Notes: generated from the sequence alone by a model not told the origin. DNA of 64,000 nucleotides from Pseudomonas viridiflava (GCF_001642795.1 NZ_LKEH01000047.1:132285-196284), one strand, 5' to 3'. Positions 7,561 through 17,889 are shown, counted from the stretch's first letter. Program-made: numbers and translations.

Positions 7561-9831
7561 TCAAACCAGATCGAAACGATCCAGATTCATCACCTTGGTC
7601 CACGCCGCCACGAAGTCTTTAACAAACTTCTCCTGTGCATCCGCACTGCCGTAAACCTCGGAAATCGCACGCAGTTGAGCGTGGGAACCGAAGACCAGAT
7701 CGACACGGGTGCCGGTCCATTTGACGGCACCGGTCTTGCGATCACGGGCCTCGAAGGTGTCGTTGGCACCCGAGGTCGCTTTCCACTCGACGCCCATGTC
7801 TAGCAGGTTCTTGAAGAAGTCGTTGGTCAGAGTGCCCGGCTTGTCAGTGAACACGCCATGCTTGCTCTGACCGACATTGATGTTCAGGACCCGCAGGCCG
7901 CCCAGCAGCACACTCATCTCCGGTGCGGTCAGGGTCAGCAGTTGCGCCTTGTCGACCAGCAACGACTCTGCCGAGACTTTGTAGTGCCCCTTCTGGTAGT
8001 TGCGGAAGCCATCGGCAATCGGCTCAAGGAAGCTGAACGATTCAACGTCGGTCTGCTCCTGAGACGCATCTGCGCGGCCCGGTGTGAAAGGAACCGTGAC
8101 GTGCTGGCCTGCGTTCTTCGCAGCCTGTTCGACGCCTGCACTGCCAGCCAGGACGATCAGGTCCGCGAGGGAAACCTTCTTGCCGCTCGACTGGGCGGCG
8201 TTGAATTCGCTCTGAATGCCCTCAAGCGTCTTCAGAACACCCGCCAGATGCTCAGGCTGGTTCACCGCCCAATCCTTCTGCGGAGCGAGACGCAGACGAC
8301 CGCCATTGGCACCGCCGCGTTTGTCCGAACCACGGAAGGTAGAGGCTGCTGCCCATGCAGTCGAAACCAGTTGAGGCACCGAAAGGCCCGAAGCAAGAAT
8401 CTTGGCCTTGAGAGCAGCAACGTCCTGATCGTCTATCAGCGCGTGATCAACGTTCGGAATCGGGTCCTGCCACAGCAATTCTTCGGTCGGCATTTCCGGG
8501 CCGAGGTAGCGGGCCAGCGGGCCCATGTCGCGGTGAGTCAGTTTGAACCAGGCGCGGGCAAACGCATCGGCCAGTTGATCGGGGTTGGCCAGAAAACGGC
8601 GGGAGATCTGCTCGTAGGCCGGGTCGAAGCGCAGCGCCAGGTCAGACGTCAGCATGCTGGGCGCATGACGCTTGGCCGGGTCGTGGGCGTCCGGAATCTT
8701 GCCAGCGCCTGCGCCGTTCTTCGGCGTCCATTGATGCGCGCCGGCCGGGCTTTTGGTCAGTTCCCATTCGAAGCCAAACAGGTTTTCGAGGTACTCGTTG
8801 CTCCACTTGGTGGGCGTCGATGTCCAGGTCACTTCCAGGCCGCTGGTAATGGTGTCGCCACCTTTGCCTGTGCCGAATTTGTTGCTCCAGCCGAAGCCCT
8901 GCGCTTCAAGGCCTGCGGCTTCCGGCTCCGGACCGACGTTGTCAGCCGGGCCTGCACCGTGGGTCTTGCCGAAGGCGTGACCGCCCGCGATCAGGGCCAC
9001 GGTCTCTTCATCATTCATCGCCATGCGACCGAAGGTTTCACGGATATCCTTCGCCGACGCAACCGGATCAGGAACGCCTTCAGGGCCTTCCGGGTTGACG
9101 TAGATCAAGCCCATCTGCACCGCAGCAAGCGGGTTTTCCAGATTTCGCTCGCCTTTATCGGTGCGGCTTTCTTCGTTAGCGTGATTCTCCGGCTCGGCCA
9201 CCAACGTGCCGTCGCCCGGCTGCTGCATTTTCTTCTGCGCGCCGTAGCGCTCTTCACCACCCAGCCAGGTGGTTTCGGAGCCCCAGTACACATCTTCTTC
9301 CGGTTCCCATACATCTGGGCGACCGCCGGAGAAACCGAACGTCTTGAAGCCCATCGACTCCAGCGCGACGTTACCGGTCAGCACGATCAGGTCAGCCCAG
9401 GAAATCTTGCGGCCGTACTTTTGCTTGACCGGCCAGATCAGGCGACGCGCCTTGTCCAGGCTGACGTTGTCAGGCCAGCTGTTGAGCGGCGCAAAGCGTT
9501 GCTGACCCGCACCCGCACCACCACGGCCATCACCTGTGCGATAAGTCCCGGCGCTGTGCCAGGCCATGCGAATGAACAGCGGGCCGTAATGGCCGAAGTC
9601 TGCTGGCCACCAGTCCTGAGACTGGGTCATGACCGCGCGCAGGTCCTGTTTGACCGCTTCGAAGTCGAGGCTTTTGAATTCTTTGGCATAGTCGAAACTC
9701 TCGCCCATCGGGTCGGAGAGGGCGGAATGCTGATGCAGGATCTTCAGGTTCAGCTGCTTGGGCCACCAGTCACGGTTGGTGGTGCCGCCGCCAGCAGCGT
9801 GGTTGAAGGGGCATTTCGATTCAGTTGACAT
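7561..9831 (-). CDS. katG: Catalase-peroxidase KatG
   Basis: A 756-residue bifunctional haem enzyme that destroys hydrogen peroxide and oxidises peroxidatic substrates. Both peroxidase-like halves are present. The distal site RMAWHSAGTYR supplies Arg88, Trp91 and His92, IYVNPEG holds the tyrosine of the Met-Tyr-Trp adduct, and GGHAFGKTHG carries the proximal histidine. Length is normal. There is no signal peptide, so it is cytoplasmic. The gene is monocistronic with its own terminator. About 285 bp upstream is free of genes and would hold a peroxide-responsive promoter, though I could not identify an OxyR box with confidence. The window has a 656-codon antisense open frame here, an artefact of codon bias. 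Confidence 0.98.
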   Translation of the reverse strand: MSTESKCPFNHAAGGGTTNRDWWPKQLNLKILHQHSALSDPMGESFDYAKEFKSLDFEAVKQDLRAVMTQSQDWWPADFGHYGPLFIRMAWHSAGTYRTGDGRGGAGAGQQRFAPLNSWPDNVSLDKARRLIWPVKQKYGRKISWADLIVLTGNVALESMGFKTFGFSGGRPDVWEPEEDVYWGSETTWLGGEERYGAQKKMQQPGDGTLVAEPENHANEESRTDKGERNLENPLAAVQMGLIYVNPEGPEGVPDPVASAKDIRETFGRMAMNDEETVALIAGGHAFGKTHGAGPADNVGPEPEAAGLEAQGFGWSNKFGTGKGGDTITSGLEVTWTSTPTKWSNEYLENLFGFEWELTKSPAGAHQWTPKNGAGAGKIPDAHDPAKRHAPSMLTSDLALRFDPAYEQISRRFLANPDQLADAFARAWFKLTHRDMGPLARYLGPEMPTEELLWQDPIPNVDHALIDDQDVAALKAKILASGLSVPQLVSTAWAAASTFRGSDKRGGANGGRLRLAPQKDWAVNQPEHLAGVLKTLEGIQSEFNAAQSSGKKVSLADLIVLAGSAGVEQAAKNAGQHVTVPFTPGRADASQEQTDVESFSFLEPIADGFRNYQKGHYKVSAESLLVDKAQLLTLTAPEMSVLLGGLRVLNINVGQSKHGVFTDKPGTLTNDFFKNLLDMGVEWKATSGANDTFEARDRKTGAVKWTGTRVDLVFGSHAQLRAISEVYGSADAQEKFVKDFVAAWTKVMNLDRFDLV

Positions 9832-10116
9832 GCTTGGTACACCTTTTTGTCAATGCGTGCGGCCATCCGGTCCACTCGCGGGACTTCAGACAGTAGGGAT
9901 GGAACTCATTGGCGCTGCGTTCATGCCAGCCGCTCGATCAATGATCAGGCCAGCTCCACGGATACGGTGCGTTGCAGTGAACAGATTGCTGCGAGACAGG
10001 CTCACAACGCGCAACGCAGGTTTGAGCGCATTCTTATCATCAGGGTAAAACCACACGGCTTTCGCCACGCTCACCCAGATTAGCCTTCTTCGAGAAGATT
10101 TCTAATAGAAAGAACG

Positions 10117-11019
10117 TTAAGGCGTGATAGGAAAACTTCTTGCGCCATCCCGTTGAGGATGTGTCAGGAGGGGAGGTGATGGGTAAGCTTGTGTTTTGGG
10201 TCTGTAAACAACGATTCCGGGTTTCTGTGACACGTAGTCCAGAAAGGGCAGGTCGACCACCTTTCCTTTTTTCAGCGATGCATGCCTCAAGACTGGACCT
10301 TTGTCCGTTCTTATGAAGAAACCGACGTGGGTCACGTCAAGCCCCGGAAGCTCCGTGTAGAGGCCGATGTAGTCGCCCGTTTGCAAGTGACTGACCACTT
10401 CTTTGTCGACGAATTTGCTGGGGATATACGTAATGGTACGCCTGACCGTGGGCAAACCGGGAAGGTAGGCCGTGCCATCGCTCTTTGCATTCAGGTTCTT
10501 TTCAATGCTGACCGCGTGGGGGGTTATCCGAGACGTCAAATCGTCCGCCAGGGCGTGGTCTTTATCGTTCGCCCAGTCGCTGAAGAAATGCCTGCGGTTC
10601 AAAAAACCAACGGTGCCGTTTTTATAACGGGTCTCGATCAGGTTCTTCTCGAAATCGGATTCTGATGACGATTTCCTCAGGGCTTCCACATATTCGAGAT
10701 AGGTAAAACAATCCAGTCCTCTAAAATCAATGACCAGTTGTTCTGCCATGCTGTCCGTGCCGCGCAGCATATTGGCACGGTAAGGCGTACCTATGAAAAA
10801 CGCTGAAATGGCGTTGGTTCTCTGACCCGTATCCATGGGGCTGATTTGATGCTTCAGGACGGTGTCGATTTTCGATGAGGTGTAATCATCCAGTTTCAAA
10901 CTGACAGGCTGTGGTGTCGCTGTCAGGTGACTGGAGGGATTATTCAGGGCTTTGGTTTCAGAAACGGCGCATCCCGACAGCAAGAAGGATGTGAAGGCCA
11001 ACAGAACTGTTTTTCGCAT
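10117..11019 (-). CDS. DUF1460 lipoprotein, amidase-like
   Basis: A 300-residue probable outer-envelope lipoprotein. The signal sequence ends in LLSGC, so Cys17 would be lipidated. The body matches the DUF1460 family, relatives of NlpC/P60-type cysteine amidases. GLDCFTYLEYVEAL provides the candidate catalytic cysteine, THVGFF the histidine, and LRHASLKKGKV the C-terminal signature. It probably cleaves a peptidoglycan peptide or another amide bond. It has no co-directional close neighbour, so no pathway can be assigned. Confidence 0.8.
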   Translation of the reverse strand: MRKTVLLAFTSFLLSGCAVSETKALNNPSSHLTATPQPVSLKLDDYTSSKIDTVLKHQISPMDTGQRTNAISAFFIGTPYRANMLRGTDSMAEQLVIDFRGLDCFTYLEYVEALRKSSSESDFEKNLIETRYKNGTVGFLNRRHFFSDWANDKDHALADDLTSRITPHAVSIEKNLNAKSDGTAYLPGLPTVRRTITYIPSKFVDKEVVSHLQTGDYIGLYTELPGLDVTHVGFFIRTDKGPVLRHASLKKGKVVDLPFLDYVSQKPGIVVYRPKTQAYPSPPLLTHPQRDGARSFPITP

Positions 11020-11329
11020 GATGATTGATTTCTTACCTGCCAGCAGCTCATCACGGCCATGACGGCGCGAGCCGACCGTGTCGGAACGTTATGGGGGGCA
11101 TTCGGAAAAAGGGGATGTCGAAGTGGGGCATCAACCAACTGATCCACTTCACCATCAACCGTAGCCCGCATGTATATCAAGCCTGTCTGGCATGTTGCAG
11201 GCTTTTGGGGCGTTTTGCGGTGAATGTTTGTTTAAGAGAATCAGGTATGGACCACAGGTAAAGTCTTTTTCCACCGGTCGGGCAGCGCCGTATTCTGGAC
11301 TTCGACTACGTGCGCTGTCCGTGCCGAGC
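11020..11329. other. Intergenic, nothing recognised
   Basis: About 310 bp containing the upstream region of the DUF1460 gene and the tail end of the tautomerase operon. No terminator hairpin with a T-tract and no convincing open frame were found. Confidence 0.5.
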
Positions 11330-11719
11330 TTACAGCTCCCCGGTCAGAAACTGTGCTCTGCCCAGCCCGAAGCTCCAGTCCTCGTCGCTGTTGATGACCA
11401 TGGAGATCATCAAATCCTGCGGTGATATTCCACAGTTTGCCTCCAGGCCCTCGGCGACCAGCTTATAAAATGTCTGCTTCATTTCGGCAGAGCGTGGTCT
11501 GCTGATCGCTGTAATCACCACAACATCCTGTGTTCGGGTAAGCCCGAGCCCGGTGTCCTGAACGATCATTCGTGACGGCGCATGCTCGGTCACGATCTGG
11601 TAGCGATCCCTGACAGGCACCTGAAATGCTTCAACCATCGCGTTGTGGACGGTGTCCAGCAGCGTCGCCAGCGCTTCGTCAGAGCGACCTTTGATGACAT
11701 CGATTTTGAGCAGCGGCAT
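11330..11719 (-). CDS. Tautomerase family protein
   Basis: A 129-residue tautomerase-superfamily protein. After removal of Met1 the mature N-terminus is Pro (MPLLKIDVIKGRS), the catalytic base of 4-oxalocrotonate tautomerase and MIF relatives. The length corresponds to a fused two-unit tautomerase. It lies 30 bp downstream of the nitronate monooxygenase gene on the same strand, so the two are probably cotranscribed and may act on related nitro or keto compounds. The native substrate is not known. Confidence 0.85.
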   Translation of the reverse strand: MPLLKIDVIKGRSDEALATLLDTVHNAMVEAFQVPVRDRYQIVTEHAPSRMIVQDTGLGLTRTQDVVVITAISRPRSAEMKQTFYKLVAEGLEANCGISPQDLMISMVINSDEDWSFGLGRAQFLTGEL

Positions 11720-11749
11720 GTCGACTACCTTTTAAACAGGGTGTGAGAT

Positions 11750-12814
11750 TTAATGTTCAAGCATTTCCTGAACAAGCGTCTGAACAAGCATTGCAGCGGG
11801 AAGCTCTCTGGCCAACGGTGCACCTTGTCCTGCCCATTGAGCGGCAAAATCATGACAGCCCTTGGCTGCAGCGGCCGAGTGCAACGCCTTTGCCAGGTCG
11901 TAAGCGAGTGGGTATTCCGCCGGGCGGGGCAGGTTCGCGTCCAGCGCCTCCAGGTAGAGACGGTTGGAAATGCCACGAGCGGGCCGTCCCGAAATACAGC
12001 AGGTAACGCGTGTCTCATGGGCTTTGGCGGTTCTGAGTGCTTCTCGATGTTCCTGCGTTGCTGATGATTCCGGGCACAGGATAAACGCGGTGCCCAGTTG
12101 GCAGCCGCTTGCCCCGAGCGCCATGGCTGCGTTGATACCGGCCCCGTCCATGATGCCTCCGGCAGCAATGACGGGCAGGTCTACTGACGAGCGGATGATC
12201 CGCAAGAGTGCGAACAACCCCAGTTCGTCATCTCGGCCGGGTGCATCGTCAAAAACGCCGCGATGCCCGCCTGCTTCATAGCCCTGCGCAACGATGGCCT
12301 GAATGCCCGCCTGCTCGAGCTGTCTGGCTTCGAGCAATGTTGTTGCACACCCCAAGGTGAATATCCCGGCCGTCTTGAGTTCGGCGACCCACTCTTTTGG
12401 CGGTGCGCCAAAGTGGAAGCTGACGACAGCCGGACGCTCCTCCAGCAGCATGTCGAGCATCGCTCGATCATTGACGAAGCTCTGGTAAATCTCTCTTAAA
12501 ACGCGTGGCGGGTTGGCGTCAAACTCGGCAAACGTTTTGGCCATGTACGTCAACCATGCCTGGTTCCTTGTCTCGTCGAACGCTGCCGGCGTGTGGCAGA
12601 ACAGGTTGACGTTGAAAGGTCTGGCGGTGAGGGCCCTTGTCCGTCTGATCAGCTCGCGCCCCTGCTCAGGGTTATTGGCTCCGAGGCCTATAGAACCCAG
12701 AGCGCCTGCGTTGGATACGGCTGCAGCCAGCTCAGGCGTCGAAACGCCCACCATGGGCGCCTGAATGATGGGGTGTTCGATTTCCAATAGGGACGATAAG
12801 CCTGTTCGTGACAT
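11750..12814 (-). CDS. Nitronate monooxygenase (2-nitropropane dioxygenase family)
   Basis: A 354-residue FMN-dependent TIM-barrel enzyme oxidising propionate 3-nitronate or other nitronates. The N-terminus EIEHPIIQAPMVGVS, the FMN-site segment containing GYEAGGHRG, and the phosphate-binding AAGGIMDGAGINAAMALGASG are family hallmarks. It is probably the first gene of a two-gene operon with the tautomerase. Length and order of motifs are complete. Confidence 0.9.
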   Translation of the reverse strand: MSRTGLSSLLEIEHPIIQAPMVGVSTPELAAAVSNAGALGSIGLGANNPEQGRELIRRTRALTARPFNVNLFCHTPAAFDETRNQAWLTYMAKTFAEFDANPPRVLREIYQSFVNDRAMLDMLLEERPAVVSFHFGAPPKEWVAELKTAGIFTLGCATTLLEARQLEQAGIQAIVAQGYEAGGHRGVFDDAPGRDDELGLFALLRIIRSSVDLPVIAAGGIMDGAGINAAMALGASGCQLGTAFILCPESSATQEHREALRTAKAHETRVTCCISGRPARGISNRLYLEALDANLPRPAEYPLAYDLAKALHSAAAAKGCHDFAAQWAGQGAPLARELPAAMLVQTLVQEMLEH

Positions 12815-13209
12815 GGATTAACCTGCCTTATGCTTCGTTGCACACACTGAATCCCGATGTCGGTGCCATTGAAAGGAGTCGTTCGATGGCTGCTTCGATG
12901 GGGATGATGTCATGTATAGAGCAACAGGCATGCCACTGAAATGGCGCTTGTTAAACGGGAGTGCAGAGCCGTTGCGGGTCTTTTTGACTGGGTCGTAAAG
13001 ACTGCCATCAATCGGGTTGTGTCTTATTGACTCCATGGCTGCTGCATTGGGAGAGGACTGAACCAGCGCTGAAAATCGACGCTTTCAATGCTGTCCGTGA
13101 AAATTTACAGCAGTTGACCGCGTTGCGGCAGGTAGGCAAGGTGGCAGCTTATGGTTTCAGCGTTTTAAAGCCGCTTTAACCTCCTCAAAAAAACCTGGAG
13201 CACTGCGTC
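12815..13209. other. Intergenic region between divergent genes
   Basis: A 395-bp stretch holding the promoters of the nitronate monooxygenase (minus) and LysE exporter (plus). Short open frames such as 12818-13036 minus have no recognisable family. GGAG just upstream of 13210 is the LysE ribosome binding site. Confidence 0.5.
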
Positions 13210-13845
13210 ATGACCCTGCATGAGTGGTTGGTATTTACGCTGGTTGCGATGTTGATCACCTTGACGCCCGGACCTGCCGTGATCATGGCGCTTTCCAATT
13301 CACTGGCCTACGGTCCTGGTCGGGCGATGATTGGTTCGCTGGGCAATGCTCTTGGATTGCTAGTGGTATCTACCGCGACAATTGCCGGGCTTGGAGCGTT
13401 GCTGGCAGCCTCCGCAACGGCATTCATGGTGCTTAAAGTGGCGGGCGCGGCGTACTTGGTCTTTTTGGGTATCAAGCAATGGCGCACCCGCGACAGTGCT
13501 TATTACGGTATCGATAAAAAAGCGGTACAAACGGCGTCCGTGGGCAAGTTGATTCTGCACGGCGTGTCCGTGGCGATCACTAATCCTAAAGCCATACTGT
13601 TCTTCGCTGCATTTCTGCCTCAATTCATCCACGGTACTGATCCGGCCATCAGTCAGCTTGCCTTGATGGTCGCCACCTTCGCTGCCTGCGCGGTGACTTC
13701 CCACTTCCTGTACGCAATGTTCGCTCAGGTGATCAAAAAGTATCTGAACTCGCCGGCGCGCATGCAAAAGATGAATCGAGTCTTCGGAGCGTCTTTCATG
13801 CTGCTTGGCGCCAGCCTGTTTACGCTTAAATCGAAAGCGGCCTAG
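13210..13845 (+). CDS. LysE/RhtB family amino acid exporter
   Basis: A 211-residue inner-membrane exporter with about six hydrophobic segments. The N-terminus contains LITLTPGPAVIMALSNSLAYG, the conserved TPGP signature of the family, and NPKAILFFAAFLPQF marks the middle helix. It would export an amino acid or related solute by proton exchange. It stands alone on the plus strand, convergent with the M20 peptidase. Confidence 0.88.
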   Translation: MTLHEWLVFTLVAMLITLTPGPAVIMALSNSLAYGPGRAMIGSLGNALGLLVVSTATIAGLGALLAASATAFMVLKVAGAAYLVFLGIKQWRTRDSAYYGIDKKAVQTASVGKLILHGVSVAITNPKAILFFAAFLPQFIHGTDPAISQLALMVATFAACAVTSHFLYAMFAQVIKKYLNSPARMQKMNRVFGASFMLLGASLFTLKSKAA

Positions 13846-13905
13846 GCCGGCAGTCTTTAGGTGTGCAGCTGAACTACCGGATGCTGACGCTGCACACATG
13901 CCTCT

Positions 13906-15195
13906 TCAATAACGGCTCATGAAAATCGCAGCCCGTTTGGTCGCGATTGGCAGAGAACTCACGTCGAGCGTTTCGTTCTCGCTGTGCGCGCCGGTGCCCC
14001 AGGCACCCAGTCCATCCAGACTGGCGCTTATGTAAGGGTTTACATAGGACACGTCTGCGCCACCTCGATCAGCAGACGGAGCGGACTCCAGCGCCGGGCC
14101 GTCCAGGTCTCGACTCACGCGGCTGTAGGCCTCCAGCAATTTTTGGTTGCTGTCGCGCTCGGCCATGACGGGCATGATCGCTTTTATCGTTATTTCGCTG
14201 CTGGTCTGGGGCAATGGGCGGCTGACGATTTCCTTCAGCCTGGTTTCTGCCGATTGTCGTTGCTCCTCGGTCTTGAAGCGTAGGTCGCCGTGCACGAGTA
14301 CTGATTTGGCCACCGTGGTCTTTCTGCCTGAAGCCGTGCCTTGCCCGCTTGCGACGTCCTCGTTTGCAGTGGAACCACCCAGAATCAGACCGGGGTTGAT
14401 GGTTAAACCATCCTCTTCGGAAAGCTTCGAGCGGATCTCATCAAGCACACGAGCCGATTCGTACACCGCGCCGTAGCCGGTCTTAGGTTGAAAGATGGTT
14501 GCTGAGTGGTTGTCCAGACCGGTGCTGGTCAGAAACCACTCGCTCAAGCCTCTGCGATCGGTCACCAACTGGTTGGGAGACAAGGCGAATTCGAAACCCA
14601 GTGCAATATCGCTTTTTTTGGCTTCGTCTATCAGTACGCTTCTTGAGATCGTGGTCGGCTTGGCGGCGAACTCTTCGTCGCCGACCAGCACGACTGCAAT
14701 GTTCATGGTGTCGAGCGCGCCGGTACTCTTCAGGGCTTGCAGCGCATAGAGCATTGTCACCATGCCGCCTTTGTCATCGATCACGCCAGGGCCTTTGGCT
14801 TTCTTGCCGCCTTCGGTGTAGGTGAAGGTCTGAAAATTGCTGTTTTCAGGGAAAACGGTATCCAGGTGACCGATCAGTAACAGTCGTTTTGCGGACCTGT
14901 TTCCTTCATGCAGTGCGATGAGGCTTCCCGCATGTTTCATTTCCGCCGGAAGTTCGTGCCAACGGGTGTCGAAACCCAGCGCTTCGAGTTTCTGCTTCAT
15001 GATGTTGCCGACCCGAATGACACCCTCGGCGTTGTCGGTGCCGCTGTTGATGTTCACCAGTTGTTCAAGTAGCGCTATCTGTTCTGCACTGCGGCTATCG
15101 ATATAGGAAACGATATTCTGTTCGTCCAACGTCGATCCGGCCATTGCACCGCTGGAGGCAAGTAGCAGGGTGAGCAGACAAATGCGCTTTTTCAT
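13906..15195 (-). CDS. Secreted M20 metallopeptidase (carboxypeptidase G2-like)
   Basis: A 429-residue periplasmic zinc peptidase. The start at MKKRICLLTLLLASSGAMAG gives a classical signal peptide cleaved near AMAG; the frame is open 30 codons further 5' with no reason to use it. Zinc and catalytic motifs are GHLDTVFP, DDKGG and VGDEEF, with a C-terminal GTGAHSENE. It probably removes C-terminal glutamate or other residues from peptides or folate-like compounds. No operon partner. Confidence 0.87.
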   Translation of the reverse strand: MKKRICLLTLLLASSGAMAGSTLDEQNIVSYIDSRSAEQIALLEQLVNINSGTDNAEGVIRVGNIMKQKLEALGFDTRWHELPAEMKHAGSLIALHEGNRSAKRLLLIGHLDTVFPENSNFQTFTYTEGGKKAKGPGVIDDKGGMVTMLYALQALKSTGALDTMNIAVVLVGDEEFAAKPTTISRSVLIDEAKKSDIALGFEFALSPNQLVTDRRGLSEWFLTSTGLDNHSATIFQPKTGYGAVYESARVLDEIRSKLSEEDGLTINPGLILGGSTANEDVASGQGTASGRKTTVAKSVLVHGDLRFKTEEQRQSAETRLKEIVSRPLPQTSSEITIKAIMPVMAERDSNQKLLEAYSRVSRDLDGPALESAPSADRGGADVSYVNPYISASLDGLGAWGTGAHSENETLDVSSLPIATKRAAIFMSRY

Positions 15196-15377
15196 GTCGA
15201 GTGTCCCGTCCAGATCGCGATGTGTATTCGGGTGTCGCTTGATGTCCATGCAAACGCTGATAGCCATGGAATCAGGGCCGGTCATGATGCCGACTGATCA
15301 AAGGAGCAAGGCATTAAATATAATTAATGCTTAACCCACGTCGAAACGCCCACGCTCGGGTATTTGGAGGTTTGGAA

Positions 15378-16598
15378 ATGCACCTTTCCCGGTTATTGCG
15401 CCTTCGCTCGGCCAGCGCCTTGTTCATCTTCTTGCTGGTGCTGCAAGGTGGATGTACTGATGCAGCCGTCATGCCTTCGGGGGAGGGGGCGGTTCCTGAC
15501 TTCTACACATGGACCGACGGCGTGCCAGCCGCGCCCGGGACGATGCTTCGATCCGAGCCATTGCCCATGGCGCAAAGCCTTGGCAATGCAGTTACCCATA
15601 TCCGGTTCCTGTACACCTCGACCGATGGTCTCGAAAGCACAAGGCAGGTTGTCGTCTCTGCAGCTTTATTCATACCCGAAGGAAGCCCGCCAGTGGGCGG
15701 CTGGCCGCTGATGGCGTGGGCACATGGCACGGTGGGCAGTGCCGATATCTGCGCTCCCTCTTTCGCAGGTCGCAGTCCGCGTGACACTCGTTACCTGAAT
15801 CAGTGGCTTGCACAAGGCTATGCTGTGGTCGCGACCGATTATCAGGGGCTCGGAACGCCTGGGCCGCACCCTTATGGGCTGACACGTCCGCTCGCGTTTG
15901 ACATCCTCGACAGTATCCGAGCTGTCATGGGCGGCGGTTTCCACCTCTCGAAACGAGTTGTGGTATTCGGTCAGTCTCAGGGCGGACGAGCAGCGTTTGC
16001 GACGGCGGTCTATGCCAGTACGTATGCGCCTGAGTTGAACATCGCCGGTGTGGTCGCGACAGGCACGCCTTACGCCGGTGTGCAAAAACGATCGGGCGTG
16101 GCGGTTGGATCAACGCCTTCGACGTTCTCCTACAACCTGTTAAGACTCAGCACCGGCGCGCTGCTCGATCCGTCCTTTGTGCCTGCCGACTATTTGAGTG
16201 AACGTGCCGTTGCTGCGTTCAAACTCAGCCAGCGCGCCTGCCTCCATGACATCGAACAGCAAGTCATTGCGGATCATCTCACCTTCGACAACGGCTTCAA
16301 GCGCTCACCCAAGCGAGTGCTCGACCTGATAAACCGTGCGTCAGCCTATCCGACGTTGAAGTCGGATATCCCGGTCTTCATCGGGACCGGAGGGCAGGAT
16401 CACGATGTTTCGGTGGCCCAGCAAACAGCATTGGTCGCTGATGCCTGTAAAGCGGGCAGCCGGATCGAATGGCATCTTTATCCGGACCTGGACCATTCGG
16501 GCGCTGTGAATGGCTCGCTGGTCGATTCGATAAAGTTCGTTCAGAAGGCGTTCTCAGGGGAGAACATAACGGGTAACTGTAAGGCAGCCGGTTATTGA
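15378..16598 (+). CDS. Secretory lipase-family alpha/beta hydrolase, lipoprotein
   Basis: A 406-residue secreted hydrolase. The start at MHLSRLLRLRS has GGAGG 9 bases upstream. A hydrophobic signal ends in LQGGC, so it is probably lipidated. The alpha/beta fold shows AHGTVG (oxyanion region), the nucleophile elbow GQSQGG, Asp in TGGQDHDV and a C-terminal His in PDLDHSG, a complete Ser-Asp-His triad. The overall pattern resembles LIP/secretory lipase proteins. Substrate unknown. Confidence 0.8.
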   Translation: MHLSRLLRLRSASALFIFLLVLQGGCTDAAVMPSGEGAVPDFYTWTDGVPAAPGTMLRSEPLPMAQSLGNAVTHIRFLYTSTDGLESTRQVVVSAALFIPEGSPPVGGWPLMAWAHGTVGSADICAPSFAGRSPRDTRYLNQWLAQGYAVVATDYQGLGTPGPHPYGLTRPLAFDILDSIRAVMGGGFHLSKRVVVFGQSQGGRAAFATAVYASTYAPELNIAGVVATGTPYAGVQKRSGVAVGSTPSTFSYNLLRLSTGALLDPSFVPADYLSERAVAAFKLSQRACLHDIEQQVIADHLTFDNGFKRSPKRVLDLINRASAYPTLKSDIPVFIGTGGQDHDVSVAQQTALVADACKAGSRIEWHLYPDLDHSGAVNGSLVDSIKFVQKAFSGENITGNCKAAGY

Positions 16599-16830
16599 TC
16601 ACCTATTATCGGTCCATGGATAAGAGTCATTCTCATCATATTGGCCACCCTGAAAACTACTGTTAAATCAGTTTTTTAAAGTTAGAATCGGCGTCGACTT
16701 CACACGCAGGCCACACACCTGCGTCAGTGCCGGAAGGTCCCACCGCAGTAAAGTTTCGGCACTTTTTCGATGCCTGTCTTTCGGGTGTAAACTTGCCTTT
16801 CGCGCTCAAGCGCCTTCAGGTCCCGCGAAC

Positions 16831-17889
16831 ATGACACAGATTTCCGAACGCTTTCTGGTACAAGCGCATCTTGATGCCAAGCAGCCCAAGACGCTGAGCC
16901 CGGAAGAGCAGGCGCATTACCGCGCCGAAATCGCAGCCGAGCTCAAGAAGCAGGACGCGGTGCTGGTGGCTCACTATTATTGCGATCCGGTGATTCAGGC
17001 ACTGGCCGAGGAAACCGGTGGCTGTGTGGCTGACTCGCTGGAAATGGCGCGTTTCAGCAACAATCACAAAGCCAGTACCGTGCTGGTGGCTGGCGTGCGT
17101 TTCATGGGCGAGACGGCCAAGATCCTCAACCCGGAAAAGCGCGTCTTCATGCCGACGCTGGAAGCGACGTGCTCGCTGGATGTCGGTTGCCCGGTGGACG
17201 AGTTCTCGGCGTTCTGCGATCAGCATCCGGAGCGCACTGTAGTCGTTTACGCCAACACCTCCGCAGCGGTCAAAGCCCGTGCTGACTGGGTAGTGACTTC
17301 GGGTTGCGCTCTGGAAATCGTCGAGAGCCTGATGGACAACGGCGAGAAGATCATCTGGGCGCCGGACAAGCACCTGGGTCGTTATATCCAGCGCGAAACC
17401 GGTGCCGACATGCTTCTCTGGGACGGGGCGTGCATCGTCCACGAGGAATTCAAATCCAAGCAGCTCGAGGATATGAAGGCGCTGTATCCCGAGGCGGCGA
17501 TTCTGGTCCACCCGGAGTCGCCGGAAGCTGTCATCGAACTCGCCGACGTCGTGGGCTCTACCAGCCAGATGATCGCCGCCGCGCAACGCTTGCCGAACAA
17601 GACCTTCATCGTGGCCACCGACCGCGGCATTTTCTACAAGATGCAGCAGGTGTGCCCGGACAAGATCTTCATCGAAGCGCCAACGGCCGGTAATGGCGCG
17701 GCGTGCCGCAGTTGCGCGCACTGTCCGTGGATGGCGATGAACACCCTTGAACGCACGTTGCAGTGCCTGAGAGAGGGCTCCAACGAGATATTCGTCGATC
17801 CTGCAGTCATTCCCAATGCAGTGCGTCCTTTGCAGCGCATGCTGGATTTCACTCACGCAGCGCGCATGAGACAGGCGGGCAATGCCTGA
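16831..17889 (+). CDS. nadA: Quinolinate synthase A
   Basis: A 352-residue [4Fe-4S] enzyme that condenses iminoaspartate with dihydroxyacetone phosphate in NAD synthesis. HYYCDPVIQALAEETGG is the substrate-binding N-terminal motif. The cluster cysteines are expected in EATCSLDVGCP, VTSGCALEIVE and CRSCAHCPWM. Length is normal. The gene is alone on the plus strand and ends in a hairpin terminator shared with the convergent bepA. Confidence 0.97.
   Translation: MTQISERFLVQAHLDAKQPKTLSPEEQAHYRAEIAAELKKQDAVLVAHYYCDPVIQALAEETGGCVADSLEMARFSNNHKASTVLVAGVRFMGETAKILNPEKRVFMPTLEATCSLDVGCPVDEFSAFCDQHPERTVVVYANTSAAVKARADWVVTSGCALEIVESLMDNGEKIIWAPDKHLGRYIQRETGADMLLWDGACIVHEEFKSKQLEDMKALYPEAAILVHPESPEAVIELADVVGSTSQMIAAAQRLPNKTFIVATDRGIFYKMQQVCPDKIFIEAPTAGNGAACRSCAHCPWMAMNTLERTLQCLREGSNEIFVDPAVIPNAVRPLQRMLDFTHAARMRQAGNA

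Noticed and set aside
7858..9828. A 656-codon open frame antisense to katG
   Set aside because: It mirrors katG codon bias in a high-GC gene, has no plausible domain content, and katG is beyond doubt.
16599..16830. NAD-type riboswitch before nadA
   Set aside because: Only imperfect stem-loops were found, and known NAD riboswitch classes are not expected in pseudomonads.
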